The notes under the pieces: generated by a model | The model's database searches: none | Told to the model about the DNA's origin: nothing | The model's input: the letters and a program-made list of their open reading frames with translations, nothing else | Position numbers and translations under genes: made by a program | Assembly (NCBI GenBank): GCA_044336205.1 | Contig: CP172318.1 | Coordinates: 806,001-870,000 of the forward strand | Length of the DNA: 64,000 bases | Reading direction: 5' to 3' | Source of the DNA: Ruoffia sp044336205 | GTDB taxonomy: Bacteria > Bacillota > Bacilli > Lactobacillales > Aerococcaceae | In this document: piece after piece, positions 9,250 to 17,354 of the stretch | How positions within the stretch are numbered: the first letter of the stretch is position 1 | Layout of the letters: each line of letters starts with the position of its first letter

Positions 9250-10155
9250 TTGAAAGTGAAAAGAAGTTTGCAAGGGTTATTAATAGGTTCAATGAGTTTA
9301 AGCATATTATTGCCATTAACTAATGTAAATGCTCAAGAAGTTGATTCTGATATTGAGCGTATTGAATTTAGTTATGAAGCTAATGAAGAGGATTTAGATG
9401 ATACTCAATCAATTAGGGCTGATGGAATCGGAAAGGCATGGACGGACTATTCAACTTATGCTAAACCGAATGAAGATGGCTTTGCTTATTATATGTATAA
9501 TGATCCAGATATCTCTTCTGAAATTTTCCCTTTAGACGAGAATAGTTCATCTGATGTTTTGCTTTTTACTTTTGACGATGCACCACAAGAGCCTGAGAGT
9601 CATGTTCTTGAAATGGCGCAAGTGATGAAGGAAAAAGATGTGAATGCCATATTTTTAGTGAACGGAATGTATTTGCAGTCTGAATACGGACGTGAATTAA
9701 CGCGAAAAATTCATGAGATGGGGTTTGAGATTGGTAATCATACTCAAACACATCCAAATTTGAGAGAATTAACATATGAGCAACAATATGAGGAATTATA
9801 CGCAACAAATCAATTAATCGAGGAAATCACAGGTTCTCCAGTTAGATGGTTTCGACCACCCTTTGGATTATTTAATATGGATACAATATTAATTTGTAAT
9901 GAATTGGGCATGCAGCTCATGACTTGGTCATTTGGTTATGACTGGATGGATGAGTATTTATCAGGTCCAGAATTAGCTCATGTTTCATTAAACAACGAAT
10001 ATATTCGTTCGGGTGCTAATATTTTGATGCATGACCGTTCTTGGACTAGGGATGCCTTAGCTACAATGATTGATGGTTATCGAGAGATGGGTTACCATAT
10101 TGTGGATCCGTACTTAATTCAATCACAGGAGAACTCAACGGTTCCACTGAATTAA
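9250..10155 (+). CDS. Secreted polysaccharide (peptidoglycan-type) deacetylase
   Basis: A 301-residue exported protein. The signal peptide has a KVKR n-region, a hydrophobic core and a likely cleavage after NVNA near residue 28. The NodB deacetylase domain shows TFDD at 107-110, HTQTH at 164-168 with the two metal-ligand histidines, and RPPFG at 202-206. Such enzymes remove acetyl groups from N-acetylglucosamine in wall polymers; peptidoglycan is the likely substrate but a capsule polymer cannot be excluded. TTG 9250 has AGGAGG six bases upstream; GTG 9256 is an alternative. No terminator is obvious before the next promoter. Confidence 0.87.
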   Translation: MKVKRSLQGLLIGSMSLSILLPLTNVNAQEVDSDIERIEFSYEANEEDLDDTQSIRADGIGKAWTDYSTYAKPNEDGFAYYMYNDPDISSEIFPLDENSSSDVLLFTFDDAPQEPESHVLEMAQVMKEKDVNAIFLVNGMYLQSEYGRELTRKIHEMGFEIGNHTQTHPNLRELTYEQQYEELYATNQLIEEITGSPVRWFRPPFGLFNMDTILICNELGMQLMTWSFGYDWMDEYLSGPELAHVSLNNEYIRSGANILMHDRSWTRDALATMIDGYREMGYHIVDPYLIQSQENSTVPLN

Positions 10156-10197
10156 GATTAAAATATAAAATTAATATGAGAAATTAATTAATAATTA

Positions 10198-10226
10198 TTG
10201 ACATATTCTTATGGACTTGTTATTAT
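10198..10226 (+). promoter_or_regulatory. Strong promoter of the leader-peptide transcript
   Basis: TTGACA (10198-10203), 17-base spacer, TATTAT (10221-10226): one of the best consensus promoters in the window. Transcription would start about 25 bases before the leader-peptide ATG. Confidence 0.8.
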
Positions 10227-10260
10227 GTGGATAACAAATAAACAAGTGAGAGGGATTAAC

Positions 10261-10323
10261 ATGGAATTAAGAACAAATATTTTATTAAACTTATCATTTA
10301 ATAGCGTCGTCGTGGTCGTTTAA
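10261..10323 (+). CDS. Leader peptide rich in branched-chain amino acids
   Basis: A 20-residue open frame with a good ribosome site (GAGAGGG at 10248-10254, 6 bases before ATG). Four Leu codons and one Ile codon are followed by five consecutive Val codons (GTC GTC GTG GTC GTT) and TAA. The terminal Val run, short length, upstream consensus promoter and downstream hairpins are what is expected of a transcription-attenuation leader of the ilv/leu type, in which ribosome stalling for lack of charged tRNA-Val/Leu/Ile sets which RNA hairpin forms. The next gene is a branched-chain-type amino-acid binding protein, which fits. This is inference from sequence architecture. Confidence 0.75.
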   Translation: MELRTNILLNLSFNSVVVVV

Positions 10324-10327
10324 TACG

Positions 10328-10485
10328 ATCTATGATGAGGCATATTTGTTCGGCCCGCATAGATTTTCAAATTCTAATGCGGGAATATATTCAATAATTC
10401 GTACTATTATTTTTATATGATAGGACGGTTTATTAACCACAAGTATAGACCTGGGTTAGATTTTGAATCTGACTCAGGTCTATTT
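10328..10485 (+). promoter_or_regulatory. Attenuator with competing hairpins and a terminator-like stem
   Basis: ATCTATG (10328-10334) can pair with CATAGAT (10358-10364). That excludes a second hairpin, CCCGCAT (10354-10360) with ATGCGGG (10377-10383), because both use 10358-10360. Downstream a 16-base arm at 10445-10460 pairs with 10468-10483 (AGACCTG with CAGGTCT at the base, two or three mismatches) and ends in TATTTTG, a terminator-like element with a weak T run. Bases 10361-10376 also show partial complementarity to the loop side of that stem (10457-10470), a possible antiterminator. Confidence 0.6.
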
Positions 10486-10513
10486 TGTTAATAAAATATA
10501 GGAGATGTTTATT

Positions 10514-11677
10514 ATGAAACTTAGAAAATATGCGATCACATTATTATCAGGAATTGTTTTAACACAAGCAAGTCTTGGTACAGCAATCAGTTATGCCCAA
10601 GATAATATTATTATTGGTGGAAACTTAGAATTAACAGGTAACGCAGCAGCTTATGGCTCTCCGGCTGCAGACTCAATGAATTTATTTATTGAACAAATCA
10701 ATGAAGCTGGTGGGATTTTAGACGGACAAATGCTAGAAGCACAAATTATTGATAATCAGTCTGACTTAACGGAATCAGCTTCCATTGCGACGCGTTTAGC
10801 TGATAGTGAGGCCATTGGAATTATTGGACCAACTGCTACAGGTGTATCAAAAGCAGCCATACCTATTACGAATGAAGCGGGGGTTCCGAACATTTTTGCT
10901 GCAACAACAGGAGATGGGCTAACGTTAGCAGACGATGGCTCATTGTTAGAGTATATTTTCCGTGTATGTTTTGAAGATTCTTACCAAGGATTGGCTGCAG
11001 GTAACTATACTGCTCAAGAATTAGGTTTTACTAAAGCGATTATTATTACAGATCAAGCATTGGATTATTCATTAGCCTTAGCTGATTCATTCACTGAAAC
11101 TTTCAAAGAAAACGATGGAGAAATTATTGAAACTCAGTCGTACCAATCAGGAGATACTGATTTTACTGCATTATTAACTTCTTTAATTGGTAAAGACTTT
11201 GATATTTTGTATATTCCAGGATACTATACAGAAACAGGATTAATTATTAAACAAGCTCGTGAGATGGGGATTACACAACCTATTATGGGTGGAGATGGAT
11301 ACCATAGTGATATTTTAGTGGAGTTAGCAGGAGTTTCAAATGCCAATGATATTTATTTCACTACACATTTCTCTGAAAAATCAGACGATCCCAAAGTTCA
11401 AGAATTTTTAACAGCTTATGAAGAGAAGTACGGACGTTCAGCAGATACGTTCTCAGCATTAGGATATGATGCGATTGCATTATTAGTAGATGCTATTGAA
11501 AGAGCTGGATCAACTGAAAGAGAAGCGATTCGTCAAGCATTAGAATAAACTAAAGACTTTGAAGGAATAACTGGAACTTTCTCAATGGACGAAAACCATA
11601 ATCCAACCAAATCAGCTTTAATGTTAACTTTACAAAATGGTGAAATCGTTGAAATGGCTGAAGCGTCAGCAGAATAA
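10514..11677 (+). pseudogene. Branched-chain-type amino acid ABC transporter binding protein, premature stop
   Basis: A type I periplasmic-binding (ANF/LivJ-like) protein with an N-terminal signal peptide (cleavage near ISYAQ). The domain starts at IIIGGNLELTGNAAAYG and shows GIIGPTATGVSKAAIP and the hinge FRVCFEDSYQG. TAA at 11546-11548 ends the frame, yet the same frame continues for 42 good codons (FEGITGTFSMDENHNPTK and so on) to TAA 11675-11677, exactly the C-terminal strand and helix the family needs. So this is one nonsense change. No permease or ATPase genes follow, so the binding protein looks like an orphan here. AGGAGA at 10500-10505 supports ATG 10514 over ATG 10505. Confidence 0.85.
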
Positions 11678-11686
11678 TTTTGTTTA

Positions 11687-11726
11687 TACATACCTCTCAC
11701 TTTGAAGTGAAAGGTATGTATTTTTG
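11687..11726 (+). terminator. Terminator after the binding-protein gene
   Basis: ATACATACCT and AGGTATGTAT form the base of a stem with the inner CTCAC/GTGAA part and a TTTTTGTTTTT tail. Confidence 0.85.
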
Positions 11727-11773
11727 TTTTTATCTGATATGATATATAGGTAATCTAAAAGTAGGAGAATAAT

Positions 11774-12556
11774 ATGAATTACAAATTTCCAGTGACTTTT
11801 TATTTAAAACTTATATTTATTATAGCAGTTTTATTGTTTGCTTATTTAAATAATCAATCATTTATCCAAGAAACTATGGCAGATGAAACTCTGGGTTTTC
11901 AAGAATCTGTGACTTCAATTATGAGAGAGGTCATGGATATTACAAATAAATTACAAAGCAGACAATTAGATACTGAATATATTTCTAATTATGCTGAACC
12001 GGGAAATATAACCCCTTATGAAATAAATGAACAAGTAAAAGTTACGGAGAACTATCAAGTAGCAACACAAAAAGCAACAGAATTTAACCAAGCAATAGAT
12101 ATGTATGCGTTAAATGATGCTTTAATTCACAAAGTGAACTACATGCGGTCAAACCTAGCTTGGGAGCCAATTACTGTTGGTTACCATTTAGAGGAAGGTG
12201 CTAACGCTCGGGTCAAAGAATTGACTGAGAATCAATATTTAAGCTCCTTGACAATAGATGGGCAAGATTTTAGATCTCACTTTTATCAAATTTCAGAACC
12301 GCAATATAGGTTGGGTGAGAATTTATATGAGTTATACATTTCAGCTGGAGATATTCATCTAAGTACATGGAAAAATCCTAAAATATTTGCTGATTATTTG
12401 TATGAGGTGTTTTCAGAAGCTATTTCTTTATCTAATTACGATGTTTATTCCAGTCAGTATATTGCTGTAAGAGCAGAAGCGACGGATTACAATGTAGATG
12501 AATCGCCGTATATAAGATTAGTTGTATCTCTAGTATCAGATACGATGGAGGAATAA
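11774..12556 (+). CDS. Membrane-anchored CAP (SCP/PR-1) domain protein
   Basis: A 260-residue protein with one N-terminal hydrophobic segment at about residues 8-25, then a variable region, then a CAP-like domain from about residue 115. This has LIHKVNYMRSNLAWEP followed by a helix (EEGANARVKELTEN), a GENLYEL motif equivalent to the family's GEN(I/L) and a final strand pattern (YIAVRAEA, YIRLVVSLV). The canonical His of the CAP cavity is not obvious. Function unknown; bacterial CAP proteins are usually secreted or surface-attached. It is followed after 7 bases by a lipase-like gene, so they are probably cotranscribed. Confidence 0.65.
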   Translation: MNYKFPVTFYLKLIFIIAVLLFAYLNNQSFIQETMADETLGFQESVTSIMREVMDITNKLQSRQLDTEYISNYAEPGNITPYEINEQVKVTENYQVATQKATEFNQAIDMYALNDALIHKVNYMRSNLAWEPITVGYHLEEGANARVKELTENQYLSSLTIDGQDFRSHFYQISEPQYRLGENLYELYISAGDIHLSTWKNPKIFADYLYEVFSEAISLSNYDVYSSQYIAVRAEATDYNVDESPYIRLVVSLVSDTMEE

Positions 12557-12563
12557 GATTATT

Positions 12564-13703
12564 ATGAAAAAGAGTTTCACTACAACCCTTGTAACCTTAT
12601 CCGCATTAACAGGTGGATTGATGTTCTATGATTGGCAATATCGAAAGAAACATTTTTGGAAAGCACAGTCGAATACCGAATTGATATTAGATGAACTTTC
12701 AATCGAGGTTAAACCAGATATAAACTGGATTACGGAATTCACGATAAGTGAACAGATGAATCATGAGGCAATTCCTTACATTAATCAGTTTATGCATGAA
12801 GGAAAAGTTAACCATAAAAATTATTCACTTCATTATTTATTGATGCTTAAAGATAAATCCAAACCAACCATTGTCATCGTCCATGGTTTAAATGAATTTA
12901 AGGAAAAATACTTTGAGTTGGCTTATTACTTATTACAAAATGACTATAATGTATTGATTTTTGACCAACGCGATCACGGTCAATCTCGCCAAGACTTAAG
13001 CTCACAATTGATTGATACTATAGAGTTTGACGATTATATAGAAGATCTAAAAATACTTGTTGAATATATTAGGGTTCAATACGCATTAACTGCAAGTTTT
13101 TTCGCATTAGGCCATTCAATGGGTGGAGCAGTTCTTATGGGGTTTATACAGAAGTATCCTAATGTTTTTGAATGTGCGGTTTTAACTTCACCGATGCTAA
13201 CAATAAATACTTCTCCTTATCCACAATCACTGACTTATTTATTGTCGAGATTGGCAAAGCGGTTATCACTTTCTAATCGCCCCATACCTTCTAATGCAAG
13301 TGAAAAGGTTTTTCCTAAGACGGAAGAGTTCTCAAACATCCAAAGCGATTCACCATTAACCAACAGCGAGGCTAGACGTAAATATAGTGCTAATATTAAT
13401 AAAAAAGTAAATCAAATGATTACTACGGATGTAACGCTTAATTGGTTGAATACATCGATGAAATATCTTAATGAAATTAATCAATCGAAGAATTTAGTAG
13501 CGGTATCGCTTCCTATTCTACTATTTAAATCTTCCGATGATTCGATTGTAGATTCGATGGGAATTGACAAAGCAGCCGAACTGCTAGCTAACTCACGGCT
13601 GATAACCGTTAACGATGCAGGTCATGAATTATATCAAGAAATCAATGCCATTTTAAGACCATATGTAAGCTTGATTATTGATTTCTTTAATCAATATCGG
13701 TGA
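12564..13703 (+). CDS. Alpha/beta hydrolase (lysophospholipase / monoacylglycerol lipase type)
   Basis: A 379-residue serine hydrolase with a short N-terminal hydrophobic segment. The oxyanion region is IVIVHGLNEFKEKY, the strand VLIFDQRDHGQS is typical of the PldB/Hydrolase_4 group, and the nucleophile elbow is GHSMGG near residue 190. The Asp is probably in LLFKSSDDSIV and the His in VNDAGHELYQE, so the triad is complete. Lipid esters are the expected substrates. Insertion of about 60 residues between core strands forms the cap. Confidence 0.85.
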   Translation: MKKSFTTTLVTLSALTGGLMFYDWQYRKKHFWKAQSNTELILDELSIEVKPDINWITEFTISEQMNHEAIPYINQFMHEGKVNHKNYSLHYLLMLKDKSKPTIVIVHGLNEFKEKYFELAYYLLQNDYNVLIFDQRDHGQSRQDLSSQLIDTIEFDDYIEDLKILVEYIRVQYALTASFFALGHSMGGAVLMGFIQKYPNVFECAVLTSPMLTINTSPYPQSLTYLLSRLAKRLSLSNRPIPSNASEKVFPKTEEFSNIQSDSPLTNSEARRKYSANINKKVNQMITTDVTLNWLNTSMKYLNEINQSKNLVAVSLPILLFKSSDDSIVDSMGIDKAAELLANSRLITVNDAGHELYQEINAILRPYVSLIIDFFNQYR

Positions 13704-13723
13704 GACATAATTGAATATACAAA

Positions 13724-13815
13724 AAACCAACTATTTATTATAGTAGCAACAGTAGGACTAGAAAGTAAACGAAGTCCAATAAGTTTGTTGTCTTATAATA
13801 AATAGTTGGTTTTAT
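13724..13815. terminator. Long bidirectional hairpin between convergent genes
   Basis: AAACCAACTATTTATTATA pairs with TATAATAAATAGTTGGTTT (about 13724-13742 with 13794-13812). The 50-base interior contains a second small stem (GGACT/AGTCC). T-rich tracts on both sides suit termination of both the hydrolase and degV transcripts. Confidence 0.8.
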
Positions 13816-13858
13816 TATTTGATTGATTAATGATTCTTAATTGAAATAGATCGTTATC

Positions 13859-14707
13859 TTACATCACTTCAAAACCAACAATCATTCCATCATGTTCAGC
13901 ATAATAACTACATAAACCACTAGCTGCTCGTGTAGCTATCGAAGCAGTTGGATATTCAGTCTTGATTTCTTTGATGAAGTCATTTGCTAAATCAATATTC
14001 ATCACATGGTTAATTTCAATCTTTCCGCCATTATATCCTTTTGTCTTGAGTTCATTGATCAGTGTTTTTAAAGCACGTTTTTGTCCTTTTGACTTATGAG
14101 CCAACTGGATTGTTCCTTCAGGAGTACGATTACCAATTAAGCGTATACCTAAAAAGCCAATCATCTGTCCTACAAGCTTAGAAACACGACCGTTCCTTAC
14201 TAGGTTCTCAACAGATTCTAATAAGAAGGCAGTATCAATTGTCTCATGGTATTTTTCTAGCTTTTGTACAACTTCATCAAACTCAATATCTTGATTGATA
14301 AGTTCTAAAGCTTTTTTAACTAATAAGTCTATTTCTGCACCTGCTGAACGACTATTATATATATAGATGTTTGTATCTGGATTAGATTGTAATGCAATAT
14401 CTTTTCCTAAAGAGGCACTATTATAACTACCTGATAGTTCAGAAGATAAAGTAAAACATATAATGTTTTCTGCATCAGCGAACCGATTAGCATATACTTC
14501 GGGTGAAGGACAGGCACTCGATGTTGTCTTATCGGTTGTTTTAAGCGTATTTAAGAATGCTTTAACATCCAAATCAGGACTATCAACGTAGACATCCTTT
14601 CCGATATTAATCATTAGTGGAACAATTTCAAATTGTATATCTTGGTTATTAGTTTCTAATTCACGAATTGACGAACCAGAATCAGTAACGATTTTCCATT
14701 TAATCAC
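13859..14707 (-). CDS. DegV family fatty-acid-binding protein
   Basis: A 282-residue DegV protein. It starts WKIVTDSGSS, has TTSSACPSPEVY near residue 65, SSELSGSYNSA near 90, NSRSAGAEI near 115 and ends with the GAASGLCSYYAEHDG-like C-terminal pattern (ATRAASGLCSYYAEHDG). The family binds fatty acids and, as FakB, presents them to the kinase FakA for acyl-phosphate formation; no fakA is in the window. GTG 14707 is preferred over GTG 14716 because AAGAGGTG overlaps the latter and is six bases from the former. Confidence 0.88.
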   Translation of the reverse strand: MIKWKIVTDSGSSIRELETNNQDIQFEIVPLMINIGKDVYVDSPDLDVKAFLNTLKTTDKTTSSACPSPEVYANRFADAENIICFTLSSELSGSYNSASLGKDIALQSNPDTNIYIYNSRSAGAEIDLLVKKALELINQDIEFDEVVQKLEKYHETIDTAFLLESVENLVRNGRVSKLVGQMIGFLGIRLIGNRTPEGTIQLAHKSKGQKRALKTLINELKTKGYNGGKIEINHVMNIDLANDFIKEIKTEYPTASIATRAASGLCSYYAEHDGMIVGFEVM

Positions 14708-14854
14708 GTTTATCACCTCTTATTTACGTTATTATTAGTATAATGTATAAATGTCGTTTTTTCAATTCAGGTAACTTATAGGACACATTTGTGAGGAGTT
14801 TTATAAAAAAATCATATGATATATATAATTTCATAAAAGCTGTTAGTATTTGGA

Positions 14855-14883
14855 TTGTAAACCTCTTCATTAATATGTACAAT
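14855..14883 (+). promoter_or_regulatory. Promoter of the CDP-alcohol phosphotransferase-like gene
   Basis: TTGTAA (14855-14860), 17-base spacer, TACAAT (14878-14883). Confidence 0.55.
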
Positions 14884-14921
14884 GAACCTAGAATAACATC
14901 AAGTTAGAAAGGGTGTGTCCT

Positions 14922-15554
14922 ATGTTTATTGGTAGATTAAACTTATCCAATGCATTAACATTATTCAGCTTATTTTTTGGATCCGTTGGTGTTGGGTTCT
15001 CTTTTATAGGCGAGTCACAATATACGGTTATTTCTTTAATTATTGCTTCAATTGGTTATATCTTCAGTTATCGCTTCGAAATTATGTTCGAGAGAGAAGA
15101 TGTTGATATATCATTTGGGATAGAATTAGATGCTTTTAGTAAGTCAGTCGTCTATGGCTTACTTCCTGCTAGCTTACTTGTTTCCTTATCTTTCGGTTCA
15201 GTATTTTCAGTCATCGTCTCGGCTTTCTATATATTAACGGTAATTATACGGTTAGCATATTATAATCAAGCCATAGAATTTCAAGATGAAACTGAAGAAG
15301 GTAAGACGAAGGGGTTAGGCTTAGAAGCAAGCTCATTAGTAATTCCTATCATTTGTTTATCGGGCTACGTAATCCCATTGAATGTATTCCAATACGTATT
15401 GGCATTCATTTATATCTTGCTAGGTGTGAGTTACATCGTAGACTATAGCTTACCTAAGCTACCTGAAAAGTGGTTGATCTATGTCATAGCTATTGGAATT
15501 ATTTTAGTTATTACTTTTATATTTTTAGGTTCTCTTACAACGACATCTATCTAA
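14922..15554 (+). CDS. CDP-alcohol phosphatidyltransferase-like membrane protein, degenerate motif
   Basis: A 210-residue protein with about six membrane segments. Its opening (RLNLSNALTLFSLFFGSVGV) is that of the phosphatidylserine-synthase branch, and GIELDAFSKSVVYGLLPA aligns with the second half of the family's DGxxARxxxxxxxxGxxxDxxxD signature. The first half does not fit: where D-G-x-x-A-R should be I read F-E-I-M-F-E, and the last Asp is Lys. The metal-binding aspartates are thus mostly missing, so catalysis is doubtful. ATG 14922 is chosen because AGAAAGGG is 8 bases upstream; GTG 14913 overlaps it. Confidence 0.65.
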   Translation: MFIGRLNLSNALTLFSLFFGSVGVGFSFIGESQYTVISLIIASIGYIFSYRFEIMFEREDVDISFGIELDAFSKSVVYGLLPASLLVSLSFGSVFSVIVSAFYILTVIIRLAYYNQAIEFQDETEEGKTKGLGLEASSLVIPIICLSGYVIPLNVFQYVLAFIYILLGVSYIVDYSLPKLPEKWLIYVIAIGIILVITFIFLGSLTTTSI

Positions 15555-15567
15555 GACCTTATAAATT

Positions 15568-15641
15568 CGAACACAATCTTAATGATTGATTCCTTCAGAT
15601 CAATAGAGAAGAATCATTATAGATTGTTGTTCGTTTTTTTT
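15568..15641 (+). terminator. Terminator after the CDP-alcohol phosphotransferase-like gene
   Basis: CGAACACAATCT pairs with AGATTGTTGTTCG, with an inner AATGATT/AATCATT stem, followed by eight Ts. Confidence 0.85.
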
Positions 15642-15653
15642 GTATGATAAGAC

Positions 15654-15659
15654 ATATAG
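15654..15659. repeat. Direct repeat (target duplication), left copy
   Basis: ATATAG, identical to 17323-17328 across the element. Confidence 0.7.
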
Positions 15660-15674
15660 CCTGAATAATTCATA
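15660..15674 (+). repeat. Left inverted repeat of the IS1380 element
   Basis: CCTGAATAATTCATA, exact reverse complement of 17308-17322. Confidence 0.93.
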
Positions 15675-15847
15675 CTTTTAAATTTCGAGTTGTTTTGGTT
15701 GTTATATTCCAATTTCGATTCGTTTTATCGAAATTAAAATGTTTTAATTGATTTTCAAAGCTAAAGAAAAACTTTTTGGTCTCATCCAACGAATTTTGGG
15801 CGCACTTCTCCCTGGGCCATTTAAACTGTTTTAAAAAATCAGGTTCT

Positions 15848-17167
15848 TTAAATGTACTGCCGAATCCTTTGGATTTGCCTGAATACGGCATAAAACTCTC
15901 GCTGATAAACATGGGAACTTGATAGTTTTAAATAGATTTGTCTTGCCGTAGTGACGAGCTTTCCAGCCACTTTAAACAAACGGAGACGTATCGTATTCAC
16001 TTGAAGTCCTTTTAATTTTGGTTCAAAACATATGGTACGTAAGAAATTAACTAAATTGTATGACAACAGACTAATCATCATCCGTGCCTCGTTTTCAAGG
16101 AATTCTGGACTATCTGTTTTATCGAAAAAGAAGCTGTTTTTGGCTTCTTTAATATAATTTTCCATGGTGCCGCGTTTATTATATGTTTCAAACACTCTTT
16201 TAGCCGAGATGTTTTCTGAGAAATTCGTGACAATAAAAGAATGCTTAAAAAGTAGTTCACTTACTTCTCGAGTCGAACGGATACAGACACGTCGAGACTT
16301 CGTCCAAGAGGCTGCTTGGTATAAAACCGAGTGATAATAGACCTCTTTTTCATCCCATGGATGATCATTATCATAGAACACAAATTCTTCAGCTAAGCGA
16401 TACAAATTTCTATTGGCCTTTAGCCGAATGACATAATGATTTTCGTATAATTCACATAAATCGTAAATATCCGGTGTCGCGAATCCACTATCTCCACGAA
16501 CGAGAATATCGGTGGTTGGAATCGCTTGGTTATAATGCTCCAATAACGGTTTAAGAAATTCTTTGACCCCTTTAGAAGTATATTGGTTACCTGAACGAAG
16601 TTTAGCTTTTAAAAAATCACCGGTTAACCCATCAAATGCCACTAAAGGGTGATAGCCATTTGTTCCATAGTGGGCGTTGTAAGCTGTTTGTTCTTGATTA
16701 CCGAATGTATCGGAATGGGTAGAATCTAAATCGATAATCAGGTTTGTATCGTTTCGAAGTAGACGAGCTTTGTCAATTAACGCTTGATTGAATACTTGAA
16801 GTGTGTCAATTGTTTCGCCTACTACACGATCATAAAGTCGAGAGATTGATGATTGAGAAGCCAACGGCTCATCGGTTGAGAACGTCTGTAATACAGGATC
16901 GTGTTGTAAAAAATTTGCAGCAGAATCCGTATTATAACCACCTATAATTTGCAGTATTAACTGTTTTAAAATCTTATGATTCGTGTGCTTCCAATATTTA
17001 CGACTATCATTAAATGTAACAATGTCTTCAGAGAGCAGAGTAAATTGGAAAGCATCCATTAATTCATCAATTAGGACTAAACCAGAATCACTTGATAAAC
17101 GACCACCATCATGAGAAACGATTAAATTATTGTTGAATTTTACGGCATTCTTTTGTAAAGTAACCAT
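15848..17167 (-). CDS. IS1380 family transposase
   Basis: A 439-residue DDE transposase of normal length. The N-terminus has the IS1380 signature (SHDGGRLSSDSGLVLIDEL), the first Asp lies in LIIDLDSTHSDTFG, the second in DILVRGDSGFATPDIY, and the Glu is in YNKRGTMENYIKEAKNSF. AAAGGAG lies 10 bases before the ATG at 17167. The 170 bases between the stop and the left repeat hold no convincing gene; an 80-codon frame there overlaps the transposase and resembles nothing. Confidence 0.93.
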   Translation of the reverse strand: MVTLQKNAVKFNNNLIVSHDGGRLSSDSGLVLIDELMDAFQFTLLSEDIVTFNDSRKYWKHTNHKILKQLILQIIGGYNTDSAANFLQHDPVLQTFSTDEPLASQSSISRLYDRVVGETIDTLQVFNQALIDKARLLRNDTNLIIDLDSTHSDTFGNQEQTAYNAHYGTNGYHPLVAFDGLTGDFLKAKLRSGNQYTSKGVKEFLKPLLEHYNQAIPTTDILVRGDSGFATPDIYDLCELYENHYVIRLKANRNLYRLAEEFVFYDNDHPWDEKEVYYHSVLYQAASWTKSRRVCIRSTREVSELLFKHSFIVTNFSENISAKRVFETYNKRGTMENYIKEAKNSFFFDKTDSPEFLENEARMMISLLSYNLVNFLRTICFEPKLKGLQVNTIRLRLFKVAGKLVTTARQIYLKLSSSHVYQREFYAVFRQIQRIRQYI

Positions 17168-17171
17168 TGAG

Positions 17172-17227
17172 AGAACTCCTTTCTATTGGTTGTTTGTTGT
17201 GAATTAACGATATCAGAAAGGGGTTCT
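17172..17227 (-). promoter_or_regulatory. Inverted repeat masking the IS1380 transposase SD
   Basis: AGAACTCCTTTCT (17172-17184), which contains the transposase SD on the minus strand, is complementary at 12 of 13 positions to AGAAAGGGGTTCT (17215-17227). In a transcript that covers both arms the SD would be paired. A second perfect stem, TTCATCACC with GGTGATGAA (17231-17253), lies just outside. I could not place the promoter with confidence. Confidence 0.5.
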
Positions 17228-17307
17228 TTTTTCATCACCTAATGGGTGATGAAGCAAAAGAATATAAATACTATAACATCAGCATTAACTAACATTTTTA
17301 GAAAAAC

Positions 17308-17322
17308 TATGAATTATTCAGG
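17308..17322 (-). repeat. Right inverted repeat of the IS1380 element
   Basis: TATGAATTATTCAGG on the plus strand, exact reverse complement of 15660-15674. Confidence 0.93.
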
Positions 17323-17328
17323 ATATAG
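17323..17328. repeat. Direct repeat (target duplication), right copy
   Basis: ATATAG, identical to 15654-15659. Confidence 0.7.
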
Positions 17329-17354
17329 ATAAAATTCTTAAAGAAGGTGTGAAT

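Larger units (their letters stand above)
15660..17322 (-). mobile_element. Complete IS1380-family insertion sequence
   Basis: A 1,663-base element with exact 15-base terminal inverted repeats CCTGAATAATTCATA (15660-15674 and 17308-17322; similarity extends a few bases inward). The sequence ATATAG flanks both ends directly (15654-15659 and 17323-17328), a probable target duplication, slightly longer than the 4-5 bases usual for the family. It contains one transposase gene on the minus strand and has inserted between a terminator and yunD, leaving genes intact. Confidence 0.92.

Noticed and set aside
15670..15912. 80-codon minus-strand frame at the IS1380 left end
   Set aside because: Overlaps the transposase end, has no SD and no recognisable sequence; probably the element's untranslated end.
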